Part shown: positions 1 to 8,586 of the stretch, piece by piece
How the letters are laid out: each line of letters starts with the position of its first letter
How positions within the stretch are numbered: the first letter of the stretch is position 1
Assembly (NCBI RefSeq): GCF_900141805.1
Contig: NZ_FQYN01000001.1
Location: 186,001-250,000 of the forward strand
Length of the DNA: 64,000 nucleotides
Direction: 5' to 3'
DNA from: Hymenobacter daecheongensis DSM 21074
GTDB lineage: Bacteria; Bacteroidota; Bacteroidia; Cytophagales; Hymenobacteraceae
Notes under the pieces: generated by a model
Databases searched by the model: none
What the model saw: the letters and a program-made list of their open reading frames with translations, nothing else
Told to the model about the DNA's origin: nothing
Program-made: the position numbers and the translations under genes

Positions 1-3000
1 GCCAGCGTTACCATCAGTGGCACGGGGCTGGGCGGGGCTATGGCCCTCAGCTTCAATGGCACGGCGGCGAGCTTCACCATCAACTCGGTAAGTCAGCTTA
101 CGGCCGTTGTGCCGGCCGGGGCCACTACCGGGCCGATTAGCGTGACCACGGCGGGCGGCACCGCCACGAGTAGCAGCAGCTTTACCGTCACGCCCACGCT
201 CACCGCCTTCAGCCCCGGCAGCGGGCCGGCCGGCACCAGCGTGACCCTGACCGGCACCACGCTCACCGGGGCCACGGCCGTTACGTTTGGCGGGGTGGCG
301 GCCAGCAGCTTCACGGTGAATTCGGCCACCAGCATCACGGCCATTGTGCCCACCGCGGCCGTGTCGGGCGTAATTCGGGTGACCACACCCGGCGGCAGCT
401 ACGCCACCACGGCCAGCTTCCTGGTCACGCCGGGGATGCTGGCGTTCAGCCCGGCCAGCGGGCCGGTGGGCACCAGCGTCACCATCACCGGTACCGCGCT
501 GACGGGAGCCACGGCGGTGCAGTTCAACGGCATCAGCGCCACCTATAGCGTGGTGAACAGCACGACCATCACGGCCACGGTGCCGGGCGGCAGCGCCCCC
601 GGCCCCGTCACGGTGACCACGCCCAGCGGCGCGGGCAGCAGCGCGGCCAGCTTTGTGGTGACCTTCCCCGTCACGGCGGTGTCGCCCACGCGCCACGCGC
701 TGGCCGTCAGCCGGGCCGCCGACGTGGGTGTGAGCTTCACCGAGCCGGTGGCCAGCGCCACGGCCGCCAACGTGCGGGTATTCAGCGCCCAGCGCGGCGG
801 GCGGCGCGGCGGCAGCAGCAGCGCCAGCGGCAGCACGCTCAACCTGAATCCGACCCTGGATTTCCAGCCCGGCGAGTTGGTGAGCGTGAGCGTGCCGGCC
901 GGCGTGACGAGCGTCGGCGGGGCTCCGGCCACGCCGCACGTACACCAGTTTACGGCGGCGGCCGGCCCGGCTCCCGGCGGCTTCGGCCTGCTGAATACGC
1001 TGAGCATGGGTGGCAGCGCGCAGCCCATCGGCACGGCCCTGGCCGACCTCGACGGCGACGGCGACCTGGATCTGGCCACGGCGGCCCTGGGCCTGAGCCA
1101 GGTGCTGGTGCAGCTGAACAACGGCAGCGCCGGTTTCGGCGCAGCCACTGCCTACGCCACCGGCAACGCCCCGGCCGACGTAACGGCCGCCGACGTGGAC
1201 AACGACGGCGACCTGGATTTGCTCACGCCTAACTCAATCGGCAGCAGCTCGGTGAGCGTGCTGCTCAACAACGGCGCGGGCACGTTCGCGGCCGCCGCGG
1301 CGGTGGCCGTGGACAGCAGCCCGGCCCACGTAGTCGCGGCCGACGTAAACGGCGACGGCTGGCTCGATTTGCTGGTGCCCAACGCCAGCACGTCGTCGCC
1401 TTCGGTAGCCATAGCTCTGAACCTGGGCACCGGCGCGGGCACCTTCGCGGCGGCCACCACCTTGGCCAGCACCGGCCGCCCGCAAAGCCTGGCCGTGGCC
1501 GACCTCGACCTCGACGGCGACCTGGACTTTGCCCTGGCCGACCGCAGCAACAGCCTGGTGCGCTGGGCGCTGAACGACGGCACGGGCAGCTTCGCCTTCA
1601 GCGGCGGCACCGTGGCCGTGGGCTCCACGCCCTACGCTGTGGCCCTGGCCGACCTGAACGCCGACGGCCGGCCCGACCTGGCCACGGCCAACAACGGCGC
1701 GGCCTCGCTGTCGGTGGCGCTGGCTACGGGCGCGGCCACCTTCGGCACGGCCGGCAGCGTGACGGTGCCCGCCAGCCCCTACGCCTTGAGCACGGGCGAC
1801 GTGGACGGCGACGGCGACCTGGACCTGATAACGGCCCACAACAGCAGCCCCGGCGCGGTGAGCGTGCGCCTGAACAACAGCAGCGGCACCGCCTTCAGCG
1901 GCAGCGGCTCGCTGGCCGTGGGCAACGCCCCCTACGGCCTGGCCCTGGGCGACCTCGACGGCAACCTGACCCTCGACGCCGTGACGGCCGACCGCAGCGG
2001 CCCTTCGGTGAGTGTGCTGCTCAACGTGGCCCCGCCCACCTTCGCCGGCTTCACGCCCACCAGCGGGCCGGAAGGCACCCTCGTCACCATCACCGGCACC
2101 AACCTGACCAATACCAGCACCGTGCGGTTCAACGGCACGGCGGCTACCAGCTTCACGGCGGTATCGGCCACGCAGGTGACGGCCACGGTGCCGGCCGGCG
2201 CGACCACCGGCCCCGTCAGCCTCACGGCGCTGGGCAACACGGTGAGCAGCAGCGGCAATTTCACCGTGACGCCGACCATTACCGCCTTCACGCCCGCGAC
2301 CGGCCCGGCCGGCACGAGCGTGGTTATCAGCGGCACTACGCTGACCGGCGCTACCAGCGTGCGGTTCAATGGGGTGGCGGCGGCCAGCTTCACCGTCAAT
2401 TCGGCTACCCAGGTTACGGCCGTGGCCCCGGCGGGCGTGACGACGGGCTACCTGAGCCTGACCACGGCGGCCGGCTCGGCCAGCAGCGCCACCGTGTTCG
2501 GGGTGCCGCCCACCATCAGCTCGTTCACGCCCGGCAGCGCGGTGGCCGGCACCGTGTTCACCCTCACGGGGCTGAATTTCACCGGCGCTACCGCCGTGAG
2601 CTTCAACGGCACGGCCGCCAGCAGCTTCACGGTGCTGAGCGACACCCAGCTCCAGGCCACGCTGCCCGTGGGCACGTCATCCGGCCCGCTCTCGGTGACG
2701 ACACTTTACGGCACGGGCACCTCGGCCGCCAGCTTCACGCTGCTGCCGAGCATCTTCTCCTTCTCGCCCAGCAGCGGCCCGGTGGCCACGCGGGTGTACC
2801 TCACCGGCGACGGCCTCACGGGCATCAGCGGGGCGGCGGGCGTGAAGTTCAACGGCACCAACGCCGCGTCCTACACCGTCACGTCGGCCAACGCGCTGAA
2901 CGCGGCGGTGGCCATCAACTCCACTTCCGGGCCGATTACCGTCGTGACCAGCGCGGGCACCCTGACCTCGGCCACGAGCTTCACTGTGACGACGGGCACG

Positions 3001-4317
3001 CCGGCCATCTCCTCGCTGACCGCCACCAGCGGGCCGGTGGGCACCGTGTTTGTTGTCGGGGGCAGTGGATTCCTGACCACCGGACCCTCGGCCATCACGG
3101 GGGCCACGGTGAACGGCGTGGCGGCCGCCTTCGTTCGGACCAGCCTGAACGCGATACAGGTAACGGTGCCGGCCGGGGCCAGCGGCACGGGCTACGTTAC
3201 GCTCACCAACGCCAGCGGCAGCAGCCAGTCGGGCCAGACGTTCACGGTGCTCGACATCTTCACGGGCACCCTCAACCAGTGCCTGACCACGAACAGCATC
3301 CAGAGCACCGGGGGCAACACCTGGCAGTGGCTGCTGGCCCCGAATGGTCAGCTGGTGGCGGCCCTTAATGACGGGGGCAAGGCCCTGGGCACCGTGTACG
3401 CCGAGTACACGCTGAACGGCACAGCCGTGCGCAACGACGCACGCGGCGTCGAATACCTTGACCGGAACTGGCACCTGGTGGCCCAGAACGGCTTCACCGG
3501 CTCGTCGGTGCAGGTGCGGTTCTACGGCCTCAACACCGAGCTGACCCGCTTGGTGGCCGCCAACGACAACGACGGCAACGACGTGAACTCCGTGGCCGAC
3601 CTGCGCCTGACCCAGTACGTGGGCAACAACGAAAACTGCGACTTGGCCGACAACACCAGCCCCACCAGCCAGCGCCTGCTCACGCCCACGGCCACCGAAA
3701 GCATCGGCGGCACCAGCTGGTTTTCGGTCACGGCCAGCGTGGCCGACCACTTCTCGGAGTTTTACCTGAACGGCGGCAGCAGCCCGCTGCCGGTGGAGCT
3801 GACGCGCTTCGGGGCCACCCGCAAGTCGGCCCGGCAGGTGGACGTGGCCTGGGCCACGGCCTCGGAAAAGAACTCGGCGGGCTTCTTGGTGGAGCGCTCG
3901 GCCGACGGGCGCACGTTCGCGGCGGTATCGGCTTTGGTGGCCGGGGCGGGCAGCAGCCCGGCCGCGCACAGCTACGGCTGGCGCGATGAGGCGGCCCCGG
4001 CCAGCCTGCTCTACTACCGCCTGCGGCAAGTTGACCTGGATGGCACCGTGCAGTTCTCGCCGGTGGCAGTAGTAGCAGGCGGGGCCGAAGCGGCCACGCA
4101 GCTGCTGGTGTACCCCAACCCCGCCGGCGGCCACGCCACCGTGCAGGTGACGGGCCCGACTGGCCCGGCCGCGCTGGTGCTGCTCGATGCCCTAGGCCGC
4201 CCGGTGTGGCGCGGCATGGGCCCCACGCTGGAGCTGCCCGGCCTGGCCGCGGGCGTGTACACGCTGCGCTGCCAGACCCCCACCGAGACCCTGACCCGGA
4301 AGCTGGTGGTGGAGTAA
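1..4317 (+). CDS. Secreted IPT/TIG and FG-GAP repeat protein with type IX sorting domain (5' truncated)
   Basis: The reading frame is open from base 1, so the gene starts before the window; about 1438 residues are visible. It begins inside an IPT/TIG (immunoglobulin-like) repeat, continues with more such repeats, a Big_5-like segment (around residues 215-315), then a row of FG-GAP/VCBS repeats with calcium-type D-x-D-x-D-G motifs such as DLDGDGDLDL (around 335-680), a second block of IPT/TIG repeats, and a C-terminal type IX sorting domain (YPNPAGGHATVQV ... GVYTL ... KLVVE). By family knowledge it is exported through the Sec pathway and the type IX system and held at or released from the cell surface, perhaps for adhesion; no enzyme domain is seen. 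Its last 84 bases match the end of the gene closing at 14990. Confidence 0.9.
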   Translation, partial: ASVTISGTGLGGAMALSFNGTAASFTINSVSQLTAVVPAGATTGPISVTTAGGTATSSSSFTVTPTLTAFSPGSGPAGTSVTLTGTTLTGATAVTFGGVAASSFTVNSATSITAIVPTAAVSGVIRVTTPGGSYATTASFLVTPGMLAFSPASGPVGTSVTITGTALTGATAVQFNGISATYSVVNSTTITATVPGGSAPGPVTVTTPSGAGSSAASFVVTFPVTAVSPTRHALAVSRAADVGVSFTEPVASATAANVRVFSAQRGGRRGGSSSASGSTLNLNPTLDFQPGELVSVSVPAGVTSVGGAPATPHVHQFTAAAGPAPGGFGLLNTLSMGGSAQPIGTALADLDGDGDLDLATAALGLSQVLVQLNNGSAGFGAATAYATGNAPADVTAADVDNDGDLDLLTPNSIGSSSVSVLLNNGAGTFAAAAAVAVDSSPAHVVAADVNGDGWLDLLVPNASTSSPSVAIALNLGTGAGTFAAATTLASTGRPQSLAVADLDLDGDLDFALADRSNSLVRWALNDGTGSFAFSGGTVAVGSTPYAVALADLNADGRPDLATANNGAASLSVALATGAATFGTAGSVTVPASPYALSTGDVDGDGDLDLITAHNSSPGAVSVRLNNSSGTAFSGSGSLAVGNAPYGLALGDLDGNLTLDAVTADRSGPSVSVLLNVAPPTFAGFTPTSGPEGTLVTITGTNLTNTSTVRFNGTAATSFTAVSATQVTATVPAGATTGPVSLTALGNTVSSSGNFTVTPTITAFTPATGPAGTSVVISGTTLTGATSVRFNGVAAASFTVNSATQVTAVAPAGVTTGYLSLTTAAGSASSATVFGVPPTISSFTPGSAVAGTVFTLTGLNFTGATAVSFNGTAASSFTVLSDTQLQATLPVGTSSGPLSVTTLYGTGTSAASFTLLPSIFSFSPSSGPVATRVYLTGDGLTGISGAAGVKFNGTNAASYTVTSANALNAAVAINSTSGPITVVTSAGTLTSATSFTVTTGTPAISSLTATSGPVGTVFVVGGSGFLTTGPSAITGATVNGVAAAFVRTSLNAIQVTVPAGASGTGYVTLTNASGSSQSGQTFTVLDIFTGTLNQCLTTNSIQSTGGNTWQWLLAPNGQLVAALNDGGKALGTVYAEYTLNGTAVRNDARGVEYLDRNWHLVAQNGFTGSSVQVRFYGLNTELTRLVAANDNDGNDVNSVADLRLTQYVGNNENCDLADNTSPTSQRLLTPTATESIGGTSWFSVTASVADHFSEFYLNGGSSPLPVELTRFGATRKSARQVDVAWATASEKNSAGFLVERSADGRTFAAVSALVAGAGSSPAAHSYGWRDEAAPASLLYYRLRQVDLDGTVQFSPVAVVAGGAEAATQLLVYPNPAGGHATVQVTGPTGPAALVLLDALGRPVWRGMGPTLELPGLAAGVYTLRCQTPTETLTRKLVVE

Positions 4318-4672
4318 GGGAATTGGTCGCCCTCCGCGTGCGCCTTACCCCCCGGCCGCATCTGCTTTATGCGCAGAGTCTCCGAAAAGGAGAAGGGGTG
4401 TGTTCAACGACAGCCAAAACTACCTTTTGAGCGAGCCTCCGTGGCTCCCCTTCTCCTTTTCGGAGAAGGGGTTGGGGAATGAGGCACGCGCAAGGCGGAC
4501 GACACCACAACGTAACGGCTCTGGGGGCGGAGGCGCAAGCAAGGCGACCATGCCCCATCACCCCGCCCGCGTTTACCCGGTTTTAGTCGGTAATTCGTGG
4601 CTGTCGGTGGAAATCGGCTTGCCAGCCCGCACCAGTGCCTACCATTGCGGCGAATTCGTTTCTTCGCACCCG
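4318..4672. other. Intergenic region with a hairpin repeat
   Basis: This 355-base spacer lies between the type IX cargo gene and the histidine kinase gene. Apart from the 19-bp inverted repeat listed at 4380-4465 I see no gene. The kinase frame stays open through it from 4400, but the translation lacks recognisable domain sequence before the ATG at 4673. Confidence 0.6.
4380..4465. repeat. Inverted repeat with 19-bp perfect arms (CTCCGAAAAGGAG type)
   Basis: Arms 4380-4398 and 4447-4465 are perfect reverse complements. Each arm contains the short palindrome CTCCGAAAAGGAG-like core, so nested hairpins are possible. The 48-base loop has no coding signal. There is no T-run directly after the second arm, so it looks more like a dispersed palindromic repeat than a terminator. 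Confidence 0.75.
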
Positions 4673-5821
4673 ATGACTATTGCACCCACGCAGCGCCTGA
4701 CCACCGCCGTGAGCCAGGCGGCCACGGTAGCCCTGCCCGCCCTGTTGCCGCTGCTGCCGCCGCTGCTGCGCGGCGAGCTGCGCGGCTGGGCCGCGTGGGG
4801 GGCGCATTTGCTGGTGTCGGGGCTGCTGGTGGGGCTGTACTTTCTGAACACCCGCGTGGCGCTGCCGCGCCTGCTGCTGCGGGGGCGGGGCGGGGCCTAC
4901 CTGCTGCTGGCCGCCGGGCTGATTGCGGCCGTGCTCGGCATCAGCCAGCTGAGCGGCATCGGCCTCACGCGGGGGGCGCTGGGCCAGCACGGCCGGCCCC
5001 GGCCGGATGCCGCCGCCGACCGGCCGGGGCCGCCGGGGCCGCTGGGCGTGACGCCCGGCGACGCGCCGATGGGGCCGGGCGGAGGGCGCGGGCCGCTGCG
5101 GCGCGTGAATGACTTCGCCATGATTCTGCTGCTCTCGAACATCCTGGTGCTGGGGGCCGGCACCCTCAACGTGCTCAACCAGCGCCGGCTCGACGAGGCC
5201 GAGGGACGGCGGCGGGCCGAGCGGGCCAGGCTGGAAACCGAGCTGGCCTACCTGCGCACTCAGCTCAACCCCCACGTCTTCTTCAATACCCTCAACACGA
5301 TTTATGCCCTCACCGAGCTCGACGTGGAGCAGGCCCGGCAGGCCCTGCTGCGCCTCTCGCGGCTGATGCGCTACCTGCTGGCCCAAACCCACGAAACCCA
5401 GGTGCAGCTCTCGCAGGAAGTGGAGTTTCTGACCGACTACGTGGGGCTGATGCAGCTGCGCCTCACGCCCAACATGCAGGTGGTATTCGAGCGCCCCGAA
5501 ACCCTGCGCAACGGCCTGCTGGCCACCATGCTGCTCCAGCCCTTCGTCGAAAACGCCTTCAAGTACGGCGTGAGCACCACCCAGCCGGCCACTATCTTTA
5601 TCGGGCTGACCCAAGACCCCGCCGACGGCACGCTGACCTTCGAGGTGCGCAACCAGGTGTTTCCGGTTCCGCAGTCGGGCTTTGCAGTGGGCAGCGGCAT
5701 CGGGCTCAGCAACACCCGCCGCCGGCTGGAGCTGCTGTATCCCGGCCGCCACATCCTGCGCGTGACCGAGCATACGGATACCGACGAATTTACCATTCAC
5801 CTCACTCTGCCCCTCACCTGA
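4673..5821 (+). CDS. LytS-type sensor histidine kinase
   Basis: A 382-residue membrane kinase of the His_kinase/HATPase_c group common in Bacteroidota. Hydrophobic segments fill about the first 170 residues. The phospho-acceptor motif QLNPHVFFNTLN places the histidine at residue 201, followed by an N-box (QPFVENAFKYG) and a glycine-rich ATP lid (GSGIGLSNTRRRLELL). The ATG at 4673 is chosen because upstream translation looks non-coding; an in-frame ATG at 4550 is the alternative. The stop TGA overlaps the ATG of the response regulator by one base, so the two are translationally coupled and surely a pair. The signal sensed is unknown; the next genes downstream are the MbnP/MbnH pair and they may be targets, which is inference. 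Confidence 0.9.
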   Translation: MTIAPTQRLTTAVSQAATVALPALLPLLPPLLRGELRGWAAWGAHLLVSGLLVGLYFLNTRVALPRLLLRGRGGAYLLLAAGLIAAVLGISQLSGIGLTRGALGQHGRPRPDAAADRPGPPGPLGVTPGDAPMGPGGGRGPLRRVNDFAMILLLSNILVLGAGTLNVLNQRRLDEAEGRRRAERARLETELAYLRTQLNPHVFFNTLNTIYALTELDVEQARQALLRLSRLMRYLLAQTHETQVQLSQEVEFLTDYVGLMQLRLTPNMQVVFERPETLRNGLLATMLLQPFVENAFKYGVSTTQPATIFIGLTQDPADGTLTFEVRNQVFPVPQSGFAVGSGIGLSNTRRRLELLYPGRHILRVTEHTDTDEFTIHLTLPLT

Positions 5822-6546
5822 TGCAAACGCTCACTTGCCTGGCCGTAGACGACGAGCCCCTGGCCCTGAGCCACCTGTGCGGCTACATCGAGCGCACGCC
5901 CTTTCTGCGCCTGGCCGGCCGCTACACCAACGCCCTGGAGGCCCTGCACGCCCTGCAAGCCCAGCCCGTAGACCTGCTCTTCCTCGACATCCACATGCCC
6001 GAACTGACCGGCCTGGAGCTGGCCCGCCTGCTGGAAACGGCCGGCGGCCCTACGCCGCGCCTGGTGTTCACCACCGCCTTCCAGCAGTACGCCCTCGACG
6101 GCTACCGGCTCGACGCGCTCGACTACCTGCTCAAGCCCTTCGGCTACGACGAGTTTCTGCGGGTGGCCCTCAAGGCCCAGCGCCAGGCCGTGCCCCCGTC
6201 CGCCCCGGCCTCGGAACCGGCTGCCGACTCGGTTATTCTGAAGGTGGAAAGCCAGCTGGTGAAGGTGCGCTTCGCCGACGTGTGCTACATCGAGGGGCTG
6301 CGCGACTACGCCCGCGTCCACCGCCGCGACCCGCTGAAGCCGCTGATGACCCTGAGCAGTCTGCGGGCTTTGGAGGAGAAGCTGCCGGCCGGCCAGTTCA
6401 TGCGCCTGCACCGCTCCTTCATCGTCAATCTGAGCTGCATCGAGGCCGTGTCGCGGCTGGCGGTGCAGATTGGGGAAACTCACATTCCCATCGGCGTGCA
6501 GTACAAGGACGAGTTCGGGGAGTTTCTGAAAACGTGGCTGGAGTAG
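5821..6546 (+). CDS. LytTR family response regulator
   Basis: A 241-residue protein with an N-terminal receiver domain (acidic pair D10/D11, phospho-acceptor D56 in LLFLDIHMPELTG, and the KPF motif near residue 128) and a C-terminal LytTR DNA-binding domain (about 135-240, with YIEGLRDYARVH and FMRLHRSFIVN). It is the partner of the kinase ending at 5821, with start and stop overlapping by one base. By family it binds direct repeats upstream of target genes as a dimer. I could not identify its sites in the window. Confidence 0.93.
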   Translation: MQTLTCLAVDDEPLALSHLCGYIERTPFLRLAGRYTNALEALHALQAQPVDLLFLDIHMPELTGLELARLLETAGGPTPRLVFTTAFQQYALDGYRLDALDYLLKPFGYDEFLRVALKAQRQAVPPSAPASEPAADSVILKVESQLVKVRFADVCYIEGLRDYARVHRRDPLKPLMTLSSLRALEEKLPAGQFMRLHRSFIVNLSCIEAVSRLAVQIGETHIPIGVQYKDEFGEFLKTWLE

Positions 6547-6647
6547 AGGCAGGGCCGGCCGGGTTTTGTGCGTGTTGGTCGGAAAAACGTGCCTGCTGGC
6601 AGAGCGGACCCGCGAATGCTGCCGGGCAGTGGCATTTTCGGGGTGCT

Positions 6648-7412
6648 ATGCCGTTTTCGCTTCTTCTCCAACCGCTCTGCGGACTGCTCGTAGCCCTGGC
6701 GCTGCCGCCGCGCCCCGCCGAAGCCACCGGCGCAGCTTCCCCCGCCCGGCCCGGCCCGCCGGCCGGCCTACGCCTGCGCGTGGAGCCGGTGTTTGGCTCC
6801 CAGCCGCTGGTGCTGGAAACGCAGACCTACCCTACGGCCCACAACGGCGCGGTCAGCCTCAGCACCTGCCGCTTCTACCTCTCGGCCCTGCGCCTGACCT
6901 TCACGGACGGCAGCAGCTACGCCGAGCCGGCCAGCTACCACCTCATCGACGCGGCCGACACCGCCACGTTCAGCCTGACCTTGCCCCAAGCACCCGGCAA
7001 GGCCATCAAGATGCTGACTTTCAGCGTGGGCGTGGATAGCGCCGCCAACGTGGCCGGGGCCCAGGGCGGCGACCTGGAGCCCGGCCGCGGCATGTACTGG
7101 GCCTGGCACAGCGGCTACGTGAACGCCAAGCTCGAAGGCCGCAGCCCCGCCTGCCCCGGCCCGCGCCACGAGTTCGAGTGGCACGTCGGCGGCTACCAGC
7201 GGCCCTGCGCCAGCCTGCGCCGTGTGACGCTGCCCGTGCCGCCCGGTCACCCGGCCACCGCCCCCCTGCGCGTGCTGGCCGACGTGGGCCAGTGGCTGAG
7301 CACCCGGCGCCTCGCCGAAACCGCCTCGGTGCTGGTGCCCGGCCCCGCGGCCCAGGCCCTGGCCGACGGCTACGCCACCATGTTCCGGCTAGCGCCGGCC
7401 ACCCAGCCATGA
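6648..7412 (+). CDS. mbnP: MbnP family copper-binding periplasmic protein
   Basis: A 254-residue exported protein. The first ~27 residues are hydrophobic and end in an alanine-rich region, consistent with a signal peptide. The family hallmarks are the segment STCRFYLSALRL near residue 80 and GMYWAWHSGYVNAKLEG with W151 and W153, plus a later HEFEWHVGGYQ region. Known MbnP proteins bind copper after a partner di-haem enzyme (MbnH) converts a tryptophan to kynurenine. Here the MbnH homologue follows directly, its ATG overlapping this TGA (ATGA). There is no methanobactin operon in the window, so a role in methanobactin use is not implied. ATG 6648 is chosen because the frame upstream is only a shadow of the response regulator gene. 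Confidence 0.85.
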   Translation: MPFSLLLQPLCGLLVALALPPRPAEATGAASPARPGPPAGLRLRVEPVFGSQPLVLETQTYPTAHNGAVSLSTCRFYLSALRLTFTDGSSYAEPASYHLIDAADTATFSLTLPQAPGKAIKMLTFSVGVDSAANVAGAQGGDLEPGRGMYWAWHSGYVNAKLEGRSPACPGPRHEFEWHVGGYQRPCASLRRVTLPVPPGHPATAPLRVLADVGQWLSTRRLAETASVLVPGPAAQALADGYATMFRLAPATQP

Positions 7413-8500
7413 GCCGCCGAGGGCCAAACCCGGCGCAGGCCGGCCGCCGCTGGCGGCGCCCGGCCGCGCTGCTACTGAGCGCGGGCCTGCTGGCCTTCAC
7501 GGCCGCCGTGCCTGCCGATTTCGTGCCCTTCGTGCGGCCGGCCGGCTGGCCCAAGCCGGCCTACGAGCTGCGCCGCAACCCCCAGACGCCGGCCGGCTTC
7601 GCGCTGGGCCGGGCGCTGTTCTACGACCCCATCCTGTCGCGCGACTACTCCACTTCCTGCGCCAGCTGCCACTCGCCGGCCACGGCCTTCACCCACGCCG
7701 ACCACCGCACCAGCCACGGCGTGGAAGGGCGCATCGGGCGGCGCAACGCGCCCACGCTCCAGAACCTGGCCTGGACTCCCGCTTTCCACTGGGACGGGGG
7801 CGTGAACAACCTGGAAGTGCAGGCCGTGAACCCGCTCACCCACCCCAGCGAGATGGACTTCACCCTGGACGGCGCCCTGGCCCGCCTGCGGGCCGCGCCC
7901 GCCTACCGGGCCCGCTTCGCCCAGGCGTTCGGCGACTCGGCCGTGACCGGGCAACGGCTGCTGAAGGCCCTGGCCCAGTTCACGGTGTCGTTGCAGAGCT
8001 ACAACTCGCGCTACGACCAGGTGATGCGCCACGAGCCGGGCGCGGCGTTCAGCGAGCCGGAACTGCAGGGGCTGGCGCTGTTCCGGCAGCACTGCGCCAG
8101 CTGCCACCAGGAGCCGCTGTTCACCACCAATGGCTTCGCCAACAATGGCCTCGCGCCCGACCCCTACCTGCGCGACCCGGGCCGCGCCGGCATCACCCTC
8201 CAGCCCGCCGACTCCTTCCAGTTCCGCATCCCGACGCTGCGCAACATCGAGTTTTCGGGGCCCTACATGCACGACGGCCGCTTCCGTACCCTGGGCCAGG
8301 TGCTGCGCCACTACACCGCCGGCGGCATCCGGGCCAGCGCCACGCTGGCCCCGCAGCTGCGCCAGCCGCCCGCCTTCACGGCCGCCGAGCAGCGGGCCTT
8401 GCTGCTGTTTCTGTTCACGCTCACCGACAAGCAGTTTCTCCAGGACCCGCGCCTGAACTACGTGCCGGAAGCCGCTGCCGCCCCGGCCGCTGGCCCCTAG
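7409..8500 (+). CDS. mbnH: MbnH/MauG/CcpA family di-haem cytochrome c peroxidase-like enzyme
   Basis: A 363-residue periplasmic protein with two c-type haem sites, CASCH at 84-88 and CASCH at 229-233, in the order and spacing of the di-haem cytochrome c peroxidase family. A hydrophobic stretch near residues 15-35 serves as signal peptide or anchor. The end carries the family segment RIPTLRNIEFSGPYMHDGRF, typical of CcpA/MauG/MbnH. Overlap of four bases with the upstream MbnP gene points to the MbnH role, oxidative modification of MbnP, rather than plain peroxide removal. Haem attachment needs the cytochrome c maturation machinery, not encoded here. Confidence 0.87.
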   Translation: MSRRGPNPAQAGRRWRRPAALLLSAGLLAFTAAVPADFVPFVRPAGWPKPAYELRRNPQTPAGFALGRALFYDPILSRDYSTSCASCHSPATAFTHADHRTSHGVEGRIGRRNAPTLQNLAWTPAFHWDGGVNNLEVQAVNPLTHPSEMDFTLDGALARLRAAPAYRARFAQAFGDSAVTGQRLLKALAQFTVSLQSYNSRYDQVMRHEPGAAFSEPELQGLALFRQHCASCHQEPLFTTNGFANNGLAPDPYLRDPGRAGITLQPADSFQFRIPTLRNIEFSGPYMHDGRFRTLGQVLRHYTAGGIRASATLAPQLRQPPAFTAAEQRALLLFLFTLTDKQFLQDPRLNYVPEAAAAPAAGP

Positions 8501-8517
8501 CCAAGTTCGGTTGCCAG

Positions 8518-8550
8518 CCCCCATGCTATATAGAATCAGGGGGATTTTTT
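8518..8550 (+). terminator. Possible weak terminator after mbnH
   Basis: A short inverted repeat of five C (8518-8522) and five G (8539-8543) is followed by a run of six T at 8545-8550, eighteen bases after the mbnH stop. The stem is short and the loop long, so the call is tentative. Confidence 0.35.
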
Positions 8551-8562
8551 GGCCTTCCGTAG

Positions 8563-8570
8563 TATTTTTG
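8563..8570 (+). promoter_or_regulatory. Possible Bacteroidota -7 promoter element
   Basis: TATTTTTG matches the -7 consensus TAnnTTTG and lies 16 bases before the ATG of the S74-domain gene. I see no TTG at the expected -33 distance, so support is partial; the resulting 5' leader would be very short. Confidence 0.3.
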
Positions 8571-8586
8571 ACTTTTCTCTCCTGCC

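Noticed and set aside
2677..4134. 485-residue open frame on the minus strand opposite the first cargo gene
   Set aside because: Its translation is Arg/Gly/His-rich without domains and it mirrors a plus-strand gene with clear motifs; high GC makes such shadows common.
5835..6647. Upstream extension of the MbnP frame through the response regulator gene
   Set aside because: The LytTR regulator is clearly encoded in another frame here, and the extension is Arg/Pro/Ala-rich; the signal peptide begins at ATG 6648.
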